Part shown: positions 38,043-50,342 of the stretch, piece by piece | How positions within the stretch are numbered: the stretch's first letter is position 1 | How the letters are laid out: every line of letters begins with the position of its first letter | From: Cephalopachus bancanus | Taxonomy: Eukaryota > Chordata > Mammalia > Primates > Tarsiidae | DNA: 64,000 nt | Assembly (NCBI GenBank): GCA_027257055.1 | Contig: JAPVLO010000179.1 | Coordinates: 1,860,001 to 1,924,000, forward strand | Direction: 5' to 3' | Program-made: the position numbers and the translations under genes | The notes under the pieces: model-generated | Told to the model about the DNA's origin: nothing | The model's database searches: none | What the model saw: the letters and a program-made list of their open reading frames with translations, nothing else

Positions 38043-40480
38043 ATATTTTCATACATCTCTACCTATATAAAATCTTCCTTAATCAAAATATTTTGATGCT
38101 TTAAAAAATAAATTTGAAAACTACTGAACCAAGCTATTATCCTGCATGCCATCTTCCCACTCCTGTGTTCTTCACCTTTAGTGAGCTATGAAGGTGTTCC
38201 ATGGTATCATTAAGAAGTAAAAGAATGTGCACACACAAAAGCTGCATTTGGAACACTGATTAAATGGCGAGATTTGAAACTCATTTATTTTCTGCCACCA
38301 CCACCCAGTTCCAAAAAGATTTAATGCATTTATAATGATACATAAAATACAGCAAAATAACTTAAAATGAAGTGACAAAAGTTAAAAGGAGACTACAAAT
38401 TGGGCAAACAAAAGAACTCAGAAATCAGGATATACTGCACACAAGACTGCTCTGGGCCTGTTGATGCATTTTGCCCAGGTACTATCCACTCGTCAACTGG
38501 TAACAGAACCTATTTTGTCTTAGAGCCCAATCAAAGGAGTGATCTACACCACTGAGGAAGAGAATCTTTCCACTTGGCTTAGAATTGGAGGAATTTAGGC
38601 TATAACTTCTTAGAAATGTACAAAAAGAGAAAAGATGCTTAGTGAGAAATCCTGGGAATTCCAGAGACTGTGTTAGGTCCCTGGACCCCATCATGATCAC
38701 CACTGGCCTTCTGTCACAAAAGCCAACAAATTCCCTGTTTGATAGCCAGCTCTGACTGAAGTTTTCAGTTCAGTTAAAAAAAAGTTCTGACTACTACAGC
38801 ACATGCATTTGATTCTGGCTTCCTAAGAGCCAGAAGAAAGACAACAACTTGATGATTTATATAATTCGCTGTGTCCACAAGAAGTTAACTGCATACATCT
38901 TTTCCTAGAACAAAGACCCAGAAAGAAATCTCTCCAGAAGGTCATCATACAGATTTTATATCATGTAATACAACATCAGTCAGTATCTTTCTAACACAAA
39001 AAATACTACATTTGAAATGCTTTTTCTTAGAGCACACTTCAATACAAAGTGAGCCATAAATCAGGAAAAGGCAACTCTGTGTATGAGTGCATGGGGAAGG
39101 AGATATATTACGGCACAGGTACCCTATGCTCAGATGATCTGGCTCAGTTAGGAGTGAAGACAATTTTACCTTCCAGAGTTTTCATCGATTCTCTCAGCCA
39201 GGCTTTTATTAGTTACTGGGCAGCAATAGATTTTAGAATATCATATCCTCTCAGCATGGTACCTAGCACATAATTATATATTACCACCAATATACATTAT
39301 TATTATCAATACTAAGCCCCAGACATAAGGCTCATCTATGTTATCAACATTTAAGTAGAAAATCACAGGCCTTGACAATCAGCTGCAGAGCCGTTGGTGT
39401 CACCTGTGAATGGCAGCTACCTTCTTAAGCACAGTGAGAAAGAGTGAACTTCTCTTATGCTAAATGCATATCTTAGCAGAGAAAGTCAATGGCACATGTG
39501 CACAGACAGCTCTTCAACACCCACTTCTCATCAGCAAGCAACCTCTTGCTGCATCAGACACTAAGATGGAACCACTGTTCTAGATGTTTCTCCCATGTTT
39601 TTCTATCAAAAATGGCCCATTGATCCAGGTCCTATTCTCTTATACCATGATATCGGACAACCTAATCTGAACTAAGATATATGTGGTTGACAGGACTCCT
39701 GCCCTTTAAGTGACTGGAGAAATCCTTGAATCAAATGTCATTTTATAAGTAAGGAATCTGAATCTACAGATATCAGCTTATTGAGGTGACAGCTAGTTAG
39801 AGATGTCATATTTAAGATGACTTAATGAGCCCCCTCTCCCAGAGACTACATTTCCATAGGTGCCTTTCTTCTTTGGCCCAAATGATGAGTTAGCAGAAAG
39901 TTAAAGTGCTTTAACAGTCTAGTATGCCCATATTGAGGTTTGTGAGACTTTAAAAACTACTACAATCAAAATGCCAAGCTTTTGGTCCATGCTTATGAGA
40001 CCCCTAAGCCAAATTATTCTACGGTGTCCATATGTTTCAATGAACATGAAGGAATAAGTGCTAGAAAATAATCTTCCCAAAATACTTCACAGATCATCTT
40101 GTCTCATGATCTTCCCTGAGTGAGTCATCTCAAAATGCAGCTCAAATCTGCAATTTAGAGATCTAAAATCATCTGTGCTCTGATTACTCTGAAATGTTCC
40201 AGACTGAAGTCACATATATTAGAGGTCACCAAGTTGGAAGATGGGTACAAAGCAGATAAGTTTCCATAAAATGTTTGTTTCATAACTCATTTCTTTTCTG
40301 ACACTAGAAAGCCTCTGATTCGTAAAAGAAATGCTCTCTGGTCAATTATAGTTTGGTGTGTAAAAATGTATGTAGTGATCCTCGGATGCTTTCTTAACAC
40401 TAGACAGAGAAGATATGATACATTCTGCAAAAGGGCAGAGTCTCTGAGTCATTGCTACTCTCCTTCCAGTTATTTAATGA
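38043..40480. other. Intron stretch without recognised elements
   Basis: No gene or classifiable repeat seen. A short L2-like phrase near 39240-39275 (AGCATGGTACCTAGCACAT) is too short to call. Confidence 0.55.
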
Positions 40481-40484
40481 GTAT

Positions 40485-40612
40485 AAAAATCACCTGAGCT
40501 GTTTCTTTTCCAGTTTCTGTTGCTCCACTCCAGAGATTCTGACTCAGTAGGTCTCTGTGGACCAGAAATCTAGTTTTAACAAATGCCTCAGGTGACTCTA
40601 ACGTCAGTATCC
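40485..40612 (+). mobile_element. MER5-type (hAT-Charlie) DNA transposon relic
   Basis: AAAATCACCTGAGCTGTTTC, CCAGAGATTCTGACTCAGT and GTTTTAACAAATGCCTCAGG follow the non-autonomous MER5A consensus order. Strand is given relative to the consensus as I remember it. Confidence 0.72.
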
Positions 40613-42330
40613 AACATGTGTTGCCTTCCATGACACTGAGCAGTGTTGGCTTTTCATAGTGCCAATTCTGAGGTGATCATTTTACTAATTTCAGGACTTT
40701 CTTTTGAAACATAACACTGGCCACGTTTCTAACATACATATGCATATAATCACATATACATACTTCATGTCACTTATACAGCCTCCCAGCACACAACTCT
40801 CAGAGCCTTAGATCCAGAAAGAGGGTATGCTAGTTTGAACCATATGAAATTGCCAGCATTCAACCCTTTTAACTTATAAAAACAGAGTTCACATGCTTAA
40901 ACCTATAATATACACAGAGCATGGGAGAACAGACTGATTAATCCCCTCTTATCCTGACCATTAAACACTCACGAAGCCCTGTCACCTCCAGAGGTCCCAA
41001 AATATCATGGCATTGGTTCTTCGATTAGTCTTCACAATATCCTGCAATGAATTTTCCCAGAAAAGACTGAGGCTTGGAAAAAGGAAAGAACACCCCCACA
41101 GCCACAGGGCTTTTCAGAGGTGGGACAGAATTCAAAGACAGAAACACCTGATCTGGCCAGAGGCTTCCGCTCTTCTTTGCACACCTCAGGGACCCCAGGG
41201 CTGAGGTCACTGCCTGAAAGTCCCACTGCCTCCTGTCTCTCTCTCTGACCGGGCAGGCTGCACTCCAAACCTACCTACTGAGGATGCTTGACCAGCTGCC
41301 TCACAGGAACCCCATCTGAAGAGCAGAGCCAGAAAGAAAAGGAGAGGCTCTTTCAAAAGCCACACATATGGGATGGCAATTGTGACCGACAGAGAGACAA
41401 GAGGAAGCCCCCATAACACAAACACAAAATACAGTATCAATGGGAACCAAGGCCCTGGCTCGTTGTGGAAATTTTACACCACATTGAACGGTCAAGATTT
41501 CAAAAGTCTAGGAAGCAGAAAACATGGTTTATGAGACTGTTGTCAAAGTAGCCTCCTTTTATTAAGTTTTATCACTTGAGATTATCCACACTGAATGAAA
41601 AAGGAATGAGAGCATGCCTGCTATAATGAAGATGAGCCTGATGTTATCATGATGCAGTCTGAGCTTTGTGTAGGTATAATTAGTTTCATTCTGTATCAGA
41701 AATAAAAGGCAGCAGAGATCATATATATTATTCCTGTCATGAAAACTTCCTACTGGTGATACCATAGTTCTTTTAATATACCAGTGACTAAATCAAATCC
41801 CCCAAGAGCCATGATAAATCTACTGCACAGTAAATTTCATTTTTTAGTGATCAGTATTATATCAAAATTTCACTTTATAGCAAAAACTGATTTATAAACT
41901 TTTATTATACATGATAAAACTACAGGCTTACTTTTATATATTTAATTAACAAAAGGCAACACTTTTTTCCTTTAAATTCAACAGTTGAATCTCTATACAC
42001 CTATAAATTGCTAGTGGCACCAACCACTAACCCCATAGCCTGGTTCTATTATTAAGGCTATTTTTAATGCTTAAAGTCAAACTTGATATGAAGGAGAAAA
42101 AAAAACACCAGCAAAAGCATAAGTAATTTGATATTTTTCCTTCTCCAATGGAACTTCATTCAGTCATTTCTTCATTTATTCAACATATATTTACTGAGTG
42201 ACTATTACATGCGAAAACCATTTAGTAATTTGGTTGTATCTAAAGGAATGCTGTAAGCCACTAATTGTTACATCTAAACATTATATGAATTTGACACTGA
42301 GACTATTTCAAGCCTGTGATTGTTACATGA
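40613..42330. other. Intron stretch, possible ancient repeat at 42160-42210
   Basis: TTTATTCAACATATATTTAC and GTGACTATTACATGCG resemble an ancient mammalian interspersed repeat (L2-like). The open frames around 41000-41500 overlap on both strands and are not supported as genes. Confidence 0.5.
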
Positions 42331-42334
42331 TGTA

Positions 42335-42672
42335 AACAGCAGTCTCCAACCTTTTGGCATCATAGACCAGTTTCCTGGAAGACAATTTTTTCACAGACAG
42401 GGGTAGGCGAGTGGGGAGGGGGTTCGGGATGATTCCCATTACATTTATTGTGCACTTTATTTCTACTTGTTCCCTCACAGGCACAGTTCACAACAGGGTC
42501 ACTCCTATGAGAATCTAATGCCCCTGCTGCTCTGACAGGAGACAGAGCTCAGGTGGTAATACAAGCAATGGGGTTGGCTATAAATATAGATGAAGCTTTG
42601 CTCACTCACCCACTGTTCACCTTCTGCTGTGCAGCTCAGTTCCTAACAGGCCCAGGGGCTGGGGACCCCTTA
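42335..42672 (-). mobile_element. MER1-type (hAT-Charlie) DNA transposon
   Basis: Begins CTCCAACCTTTTGGCATC and ends GGGGCTGGGGACCCCTT, the inverted ends of MER1. Inside are GACAATTTTTTCACAGACAG, TTTATTGTGCACTTTATTTC, GAGAATCTAATGCCCCTGC and TTCCTAACAGGCCC. The size of about 340 bp fits the shorter MER1B non-autonomous form. It carries no transposase. Confidence 0.85.
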
Positions 42673-44805
42673 TGTAAGTACCCCAAGCTACCCAAACTGA
42701 GAAGAGAGATCAAACAGCATCCACTAGAAACAGATTGTACAAAGGGCGAGGTGCAATACCTTTTCACTTCCTGCCAGAGCCTACCTGTAAACCATTTGGA
42801 TTCCCCAGCTGGAAGTAAGGGAGAAGGAATAGAGCATCTGACTTCTACAGTAACCCAAACTAAAACCTACCCTTCTCATTCTATGTAATAAATCTGCTTT
42901 CTGCATACTGGATAGGAAAGAGACTAAAATGAATATTCACCCATCTGAAAACAAACTGATGTGCTATAAGCTTTGACACCTTGCAACCCATAAAAAATAA
43001 ATGCTCTGCTTAGGCTGTTGCATGTTGAAATAAATCATTCTGTTAAACAGTGACCTCTTCCTCAGAGATTCTAAAATCTTATCAGTTTTGACAAGTCTCT
43101 GACGCCTTTACTCTCGTTCCCCTCTCTCCGGTATGTCCTGTAATCATCACTTTTAGCCTGCGAGACCATTTCCTGCCCCTATGAGCCCCTATGAGGTAAG
43201 CCACACAGCCTTCTTCTATCAGACCCTCCACCTTGTTTTGCCTTCCAACTGAGGGTCCAACACTTATGCCTCATAGAAAAAGTTTTTGATGACTCATTAG
43301 TGTTCTGAGTTTTAAGCATGAAAAATGACTGAATCAGATTTCCATGCAAATTGTACTGAATTATTGAATTACATACCTAACCCCTCAATGCTGTAGAAAT
43401 CATCTCTTGCAGACGGAAGCACAGTACAGACAAACTGCTTCCTAAAGATGACACAACCACCTACACAGAAGCAGCCATTCCACTGCTTCTTTTGCTCTAC
43501 TACAAGAAAGCCCCAAAGGTTAACATGAACTCTTACTTACTTGGCAAATACATACTACTTCTTCCAGTTTCACCACTATATATAGACTAGCAGCAACATA
43601 TCACACAGCAGAAAAAGAAAAAATGAGTACACTATCACGATGAATCTAAAGCTGTCCCTGGGTCAGTGCTGAATTATGAACAAAATTACAACTAGGACTA
43701 GTGAAACTAAAACTTCCACTAAAGAATTTAATTTTACAATAAACAGTTAGAGATACACATGTAAGCTCATTATGATGCCTTTTTTAAGCTGTAAGTGAAT
43801 CCACTCCTGGATTCTATGGATGAGGTTGGGCCTTTCCTGGCTCAGGCAGGTGGGTTTAGGGACGCAGCTACACCTAGTGATCAGCTGTGGATCGCAGCAG
43901 GAGAAACAGACAGCAGGAGGCTAGCTGCTTGTGAGCAGCACTCTCCAAGTGTTTCTCAGAAAGGCTGGCTGACAAAGTGGTCAAGATAAATCTGTTAAAC
44001 AACATCACAATTATTTTCATTTACCTGGAGTGTTAAGTGACAGAGATGTAATGATTATCCTTGGGGGGTAAGGGGAAAATTAGAATCTATTTTAGAAGAC
44101 ACATTGTCAGTACTTTAAACAGATGTCTAATGAAAACATTTATTTTCTATTTGGAAGTTGAGTGTATTTCCAAAGGCAAAGTTTCACATTTCCAAATTAA
44201 AATCCCAATTCTTACATACATTAATTTCCAGTTCTCTCCTAAGAAATTCCTTGCTTCTTCCCATTATAGACTTCAAAACTTTTAATAGATGGACAACTTT
44301 TCAAAGTATGGGAACTATAGCTTCCTTATCTTTGCCCATTACCTCCCCACAAAGGGGCCTTAACAAACAGCAAGCACTCAATAAATATGTATTTGAATTA
44401 AATATTTTAATAAACATTATTTAATAAGCACATTAGGTCACACACTCCTTACAACAAGCCAATAAATATCTTTTATAAAATATCAAACCAAGGAAATTTC
44501 CAATGGCTAACCATTACAGCACAATTTAATTAAAATGTTACATTGTGGTAAGTAAAATAATGAAAGCCTTTTTTTTCAATTGAGTTTTACAACTGGCTGG
44601 ATTCAATCTCTTTCTCAGATGAGACTATTATTGAAAGACTATTATTTGAAATGTCACACTGGTGGTCAGAGAGTCACAGCACAATCACATTTCCATGTTC
44701 ATAATTTTGACAGTGTTAATAATCAAGAGGCTATGAAGTGAATATTTTTCCCCCCAGTTCTCCTTCAGCTCTTGTCAAAGGAGGCTAAGGAAGGAGGAGG
44801 ATCCC
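42673..44805. other. Intron stretch without recognised elements
   Basis: No gene or classifiable repeat seen. The open frame that crosses 42553-42888 is partly the MER1 element. Confidence 0.55.
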
Positions 44806-44807
44806 AG

Positions 44808-45118
44808 TTGTTTCAGAATTTGAGGACACATCAGAATCCCTTGGAGGGCTTGTTCTAACAGATTTCTGGGGCCCACCCCCAGAGCTTCATGTTTAACATC
44901 TAGAGTGAAGCTGATGCGGGGAGCCCAAGGAAAACACTTTAACAGCTCCCCTTTCAAGACCTTTCTCAAAGTGTGGCTACAAATCAAGAACACCTGGGGA
45001 AGCTGTGAGACCCTCCTCCATGAACCTTCGACATCAGAATCACCTTGGCTGGGCCCTGGAAAGCAGCATCTGGAAGGACTGCAGGGAATCCCTGAGCACT
45101 GTAAGGTTTGAGAAGCGT
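44808..45118. mobile_element. MER5-type (hAT-Charlie) relics, probably two pieces
   Basis: 44808-44925 (ACACATCAGAATCCCTTGG, ACAGATTTCTGGGGCCCAC) and 44958-45118 (CTCAAAGTGTGGCTACAAAT to AAGGTTTGAGAAGCGTAGC) each resemble MER5. Two adjacent old copies, or one duplicated copy, explain the repeat of the motif order. Confidence 0.6.
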
Positions 45119-45277
45119 AGCTCACCGTCAACACTGGCCCAATATCCCAGGTCCTCCTCAGAGCCACCTAATGCCCCTGAAGTGCAGATGTCAGCATGAT
45201 CTATCTCCACAATTGTCACACTTGATGCCCCGCTCAACTTTCTATATGCTCCCCACTTCGGAGCAAAGAGGCAGGGA

Positions 45278-45291
45278 CCCCCCCCCCCCCG
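45278..45291. repeat. Poly-C tract
   Basis: A run of about 12 C with a CCCGC extension on the plus strand. Homopolymer length is often uncertain in assemblies. Confidence 0.85.
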
Positions 45292-46540
45292 CCCGCAGGA
45301 CCTCCAGAGCTTGTCACGTCCCATGCCTCAGCACACAACCCTTTTCTTCTCATCCTGTTTTCTTTTTCTGTCACTCATTCCCAGCCCCTTAATTATGCCC
45401 TGGCCTTGCCAGCCGCCTCATGAAAGGGGGCCTTGGGTGGGGGGATTGGTGGGACTACACACTAGGAAGCTTAATGACTAAATCTTTCCTTCTCCCCACC
45501 CAACGCAGCTTGACTTATTTTTCTTTGCTGCTCTTTTCGGAGCTACAGTGTAAACTCAGGCTTTCTGATGACTAAACTGAAAACCACCACAGTATTTTAG
45601 CAACCCGAGAAACGGCATCCTCTATCATGGAAGGTTTATAGTATTTTGAACTTTTTTAAGTGTTTCATTTGTAAATTTAAAAGACATTAATAATAAAATA
45701 AACCTATTAACATACTGTATTCATAAAGACTGTAAGCACACTAAATGTGAAACTATAGAAAAGTTGGTTTTCAACGAGAGGAATCTTAGAATTAAAGTAA
45801 AATGCATGGTGGACACCACCCTTGAGAAAAATGTTACACTGTTGAAAAGCATAGGGCTTATTACAATGCCTGACCCCTAAATGAAAACTGTGCCTTAGGA
45901 AATTTAGATAATACATGCTCATTCTAAAAAACTTAAATGAAATCTAAAACAGAAATTGAAACAATACTTAATCTAAAACATAGTTCCTCTGCCAAACTAG
46001 ATATACTATAACAACCTCATAATTCCTAGAATGTATCACAATCATTAGAGAACTATCAAAACTTAAATAAAGCCACTGACTTTTCTAGAATTGTCACAGA
46101 AAAACTTAAACTCTAAAGTAAACTTTTCTCAAACCTAAAGGCTATTCTTCATTTACATAAGCTTTATTTAAAGACATGAATTACTTGTTTATGTTTTCAT
46201 ACAAGGAAAAGTTCATTTATAATTACTCAAATTATATATTCACTTTGTTTTTTGGAAAATAAGTAAAATAACCCTTTGAAAATAATTTTTGAGATCAGAA
46301 CAATTTGTTTTGCTCAAGCAATTCTTCTTTACATACACATAACACCAAAAATGTTACAGTAATTTCTTGGCATATTTAACTCATGTTTAATGATTTAAAC
46401 TGTATTTCTTCATATCAAATATCAATTTAGTGAAAGCACCACACAAGTGTAAAATACTATGACTCTAGCTATCTGAAAAAGAAAAAATTTAACTGCTAAA
46501 CAAATCTATTCCCATTCTTTATAAAGAGTGCTTTCAAAGT
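45292..46540. other. Intron stretch without recognised elements
   Basis: No gene or classifiable repeat seen. Confidence 0.55.
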
Positions 46541-46544
46541 TTGT

Positions 46545-46760
46545 ATTTTGTGATAATTTTAGACTTATAAAAGAATTGCAAAAACAGTAAAAAGAGCTCA
46601 AGTACACCCTTCACCCAGCTGCCCCTAATGTGAACATCTTACATAAGCAGAGTAGAATTACCAAAACTATGAATAACACTGGTACAATGCTATTAACTAA
46701 ACAACAGACTTTATTCAGATTTCAGCAGTTTTTCCACAAACGTCCTTAAAAGATTATTTT
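46545..46760 (-). mobile_element. Old LINE-1 (L1M) 3' fragment
   Basis: GATAATTTTAGACTTATAAA, then CCCTTCACCCAGCTGCCCC, TAATGTGAACATCTTACATA and AACAGACTTTATTCAGATTT match the antisense 3' region of ancient L1M subfamilies. Confidence 0.8.
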
Positions 46761-47085
46761 CAAGAATAAATTTCTCCACAAGAGTCTCAAATTCACAAGG
46801 ATATGTTAAGGTTTAATGCATCCCAAATATTACTATTGTTAAAACAAAGGGCTCGATCTGTATTTCTATTTCTGCAAGCCAAAGCTTGCTTAACAGAACT
46901 TAGTTCTTTTAATGTAGAACTAAACACTTTATAATATATGTTACAACTTGGCTTTTATAAATTGGGTCAAAGAGGAATAACTTGCCAACTCTTTGGCTTC
47001 TCATCATAGAAAAGAGAATTTCAAGCAAAAGTAAAATGATTTAACTTTCTTCCTCGTGTTTTACTTATATACCTCTTTAACGAAG

Positions 47086-47396
47086 TTTTTGTTGTTGTTG
47101 TTGTTGTTGTTGCTTTTGAGTTAGAGTCTCACTCTGTCACTCAGCCTGAGTGCAGTGGCACGCTCCCAGCCACCACAGCCTCGACCTGCTGGACTCAGGT
47201 GATCCTTCTGCCTCAGCCTTACAAGTAGCTAGAACTACAAGCATGCGCCACCTTGCCCAGCTACTTTTTAAAATTTATTGTAGAGATGAGATCTCGCCAA
47301 GTTGCCCAGGTTGTTCTCAAACCCGTGGACTCAGGCAATCCTCTCACTTCGGCCTTCCAAAGTGCTGGGATTATAGGTAAACCACCGCACCTGGCC
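47086..47396 (-). mobile_element. Alu SINE with (GTT)n tail, lineage-specific subfamily
   Basis: Minus-strand Alu preceded by about eight GTT units grown from its tail. The body GAGTTAGAGTCTCACTC carries the CAGCCTCGACCTGC and TTTATTGTAGAGATGAG markers, and it ends GCACCTGGCC. CGAAGTTTTT before and CAAAGTTATTTTT after look like a decayed duplication. Confidence 0.93.
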
Positions 47397-49379
47397 CCAA
47401 AGTTATTTTTTAGTGAACATTAAAGGCCTAGAAGACAAAATGAACCTCCCGTATTTTGCCTAACAAATTAGAAATTGTAAAGATGAAAAACAATTTTTTT
47501 AATGAAATGTTAATAGTAAATAAAGACCTCATTGGCCAAAATTCTAATTATTTTCTCTTCCTATAAAGTTTAGCACTCTACTTCTAATGTGTGGTATCCA
47601 AATTATTGTGCAGACCACCTCCAGAAATGATTAACTATCTTAACAATTCCAAAACCATTCAAAAGAGGACAGGCAAGCACTACAGGAAGGCGAAGAGCAG
47701 AGTGTCATCTTGTGTATAAATCTTAGTTACACAGAAAACCTTTACACAAACCCCTGATTACACAAACTGGGCGGACTAAAGAGAAAATGCAAGGCAAGTG
47801 TAACTTTTAACAATCACTCTTCTCTTTCTCTGTTATGTCAGTCAATTCACACACAGCTTGAATATTTGCAAATGGTCAGGATTCACATTAGTAACTTATT
47901 CAACAAATAGTGTGTGCCCGTTAGGTCTAAGGCTCTATGTTAAGTGTTTTATGAGGAACAAAGAAGAAACCAAAACTGGCTTTGCCCTCAAGGAGCTTAC
48001 AATCTAGCTCCTTTATTGCTAAAATTTATTCTCATGTCAGGTGAAAGTCGCCAACTATTACAATTTCCAGAAGAACAGTAAAATGTGTCAATGCCATTCC
48101 TGGTGTCATAATTTCCTGATATACAAAAAAACAAAAAGGCTTTTGCAGGGCATTAAGTGGCTCACACCTGTACAACCTAAAACGCAAAGTGAACAGAAAA
48201 AAAAATTAATGAAACGCAACATATCTGATCCTTGAACAAATGAAATGTGCCAACTTCAAATTTTTAAAATTTCAACATCTCCAAGCAATTGCTTGGATAC
48301 TGCCCTTCATTCCCCTTTACTTACTAACATACCAGGATAACTCTTACCTTCCAAATAAAAAAGAAAACACACTTCAGTTAACGCAAATAAACAGAAAGAT
48401 GTATTTCTTCCAAAAGAAAATTCTGGCTAAATTTTACAAAAAGTCAACTTTGGTATGACTGATCATTTAAATCGGCCTTAACAAGGGCGATCATAGGTCA
48501 GTACTACAAAGGCCAAAATCTTTGCTAGTGATGAAGGACCCATGGTTTAAATAAGCTATATAAATATTTGTTTCCACCCCTTGTACACAATTTAAAAATC
48601 CATCCAAACTATATTTGACACAGCTTGCTTTAAACAAATCCCAGGCAGGGAGTTATAATAAAGAGATCTTAAAAAGAGAAAACCATCACTAAGGCTTCTA
48701 ATGCTAATGAATTACAAGGCTCTCAAACTGGCAAGTGCTACTCTATTCATCAGTAATAAGAACACAGGCTAAAATCTACACCAATTTTATATCACATGGC
48801 AGTGCATCAGGTATATCCTCTGGAGCACATTCAATTACCAGCCGGTTAAAGAAATACTAAAGTTCAGAAAAGGGTATTTCTCTACTGAACCTGATGGTTT
48901 GGGTTTCAAATCAGATTACTACAACTCCACTCCATCTCCGAGGCCAACTATGGTCAAGAGTCCTGCAGATGAGCAACACACAAGACACAACCCTCTATGC
49001 CTGTTGTGAACTGAGGGCCAACAGCCAAAAGTCCTGGAGTCCAAGAAAACAAAAATGTATGTTTCCATGCGCCAGAGGGCCAAACGTCTTTAATGTTTAA
49101 AATATGAGCTTTACCGTTCATGAAAGTTCCCTTCATCAGATTTTTTAAAAGCCCAACTTACTCCTTCCTCCCGAATGCACAGAAGCACTAATGTGTCAAA
49201 CCAAGTTTGAGGCCAAATAGCAAAACTTTTTTATTAAAAGAAAAATAAGAAAGCCCGCCTTCGCCACTGTCTGTGGATCTTAATAAAAACTAATCTAATC
49301 TAGAAAGGTGTGCAAAAGTGCTGGCGTCTGCCCTTCCACGTGTTAGCCTCCTGGTAAGGAAAGCGATCCTGGAAGTAAG
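47397..49379. other. Intron stretch, one ancient repeat-like block
   Basis: 47880-48010 (ACTTATTCAACAAATAGTG, CTCAAGGAGCTTACAATCT) resembles a common ancient mammalian repeat (L2-like). Nothing else recognised up to the CpG island. Confidence 0.5.
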
Positions 49380-49483
49380 CCCCTGTGACACCGCGCAGGT
49401 TTCAGTCTCGCGTGCGACCCCCGACTCCGGTCCACAGATCCTCCCCACGAGGGGCTCGTCTGGACTTAGAACGCCCCCGCACG

Positions 49484-49535
49484 CGTGTGAGGACACACAC
49501 GCGCGAACACAAACACACGCTCGCATGCACACTGA
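49484..49535. repeat. Degenerate CA/CG alternating tract
   Basis: ACGCGTGTGAGGACACACAC, followed by GCGCGAACACAAACACACGC, at the intronic edge of the CpG island. A potential Z-DNA former. Confidence 0.6.
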
Positions 49536-50264
49536 CTGCCAGTGCCTCTCCTTCCACCTGGGACCCCCGGGCAGCCGGGCCGGGTAACAAGTTGCCGCTG
49601 CGCTCCACTCGGAGGCCGAGGGTGGGGAGGGGGTCCCAAGCCCGGGGCTGCCTGCTGCCTCCGCGGCCGCGGGAGTCCTCCGGCTGGGACCCACGAGGAG
49701 CGCCCGCCCGGCCTCTCCAGGGGCGCCGCGGAGACCTGCGGAGGTCGCCAGCGGCGCCGGGCACGGGGCGGCGGGGAGAGCAGGGCGCCGCGAGATCGCC
49801 GCCGCCGGAGCCGCCGCAGGTCCCGGCGATCGCCGCGGGCGCAGCCCAACACCGGCGGCCTCGGCCCCGCCGCCGCTCGGGGTCGGAGGGAGCCGCGCAG
49901 CGCCTACGCCCGGCGGCCCGGCAGCTGCAGCGGGAACTTCAGGCAAAGTTTTCTGCTGCTCCTTCTGGAGCCGGCCAGGGACTCGGAGCGGCAGCCGCCC
50001 AACCCGGAGCACAAGCTCAGGCCGCGGAGGGTCGGGGCAGAGCCGGGTTCCGGCTGGCAGGCTCGCCCTCGGGGCCCGTCCGCTCCGCCAGCCGAGTGCC
50101 GCGCGCCCGCCCTGCCCTCGGGCCCTCGCCCAACGCGTCGCTGACCGGCAGGCGCCGCGCCCGGTCCCGCCGCCCGCCCCGGACTCTCCCCGCCCGCCGG
50201 GAGCTGCCGGCGATCCGGGCGCCCCGCTCCGGCCCGCGCGCCCCGGGGCGGCGGGGCGGTCCCG

Positions 50265-50270
50265 CTTACC
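50265..50270 (-). promoter_or_regulatory. PTPRM: Splice donor of PTPRM exon 1
   Basis: Read on the minus strand, the exon ends in TCAG and the intron begins GTAAGC. Five of six intron bases match the consensus GTRAGT. The donor splits a glycine codon after its first base, as expected at the GETFS-G boundary of PTPRM. Confidence 0.9.
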
Positions 50271-50342
50271 TGAAAACGTCTCGCCCGCCACAGTTAGCAA
50301 AAGTCCGGCCAAAGTCGCCACGCAAGTCCCAAGTCTCCTCAT
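50270..50342 (-). CDS. PTPRM: PTPRM first coding exon (signal peptide), partial gene
   Basis: This is the first coding exon of receptor-type protein tyrosine phosphatase mu, a type IIB single-pass receptor. The full protein has MAM, Ig and four FN3 domains outside the cell and two phosphatase domains inside, mediates homophilic cell adhesion at cadherin junctions, and dephosphorylates junctional proteins. Only the N-terminus is here. It begins MRRLGTC, has a hydrophobic core ending AGLLLTVAG, and finishes GETFS, followed by one G of a split glycine codon. This is a classic signal peptide, with cleavage expected after Gly20. The exon ends TTTTCAG followed by GTAAGC, a strong donor in phase 1. 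The start has a good Kozak context (G at -3, GCCATGA). From memory the human protein starts MRGLGTC and differs at residues 3, 8 and 18, so the source is probably not human. The rest of the gene lies beyond position 1. Identity rests on recalled similarity, not a search. Confidence 0.93.

Noticed and set aside
42553..42888. 111-codon plus-strand frame
   Set aside because: Its first part is the MER1 transposon and the rest has no similarity that I recognise.
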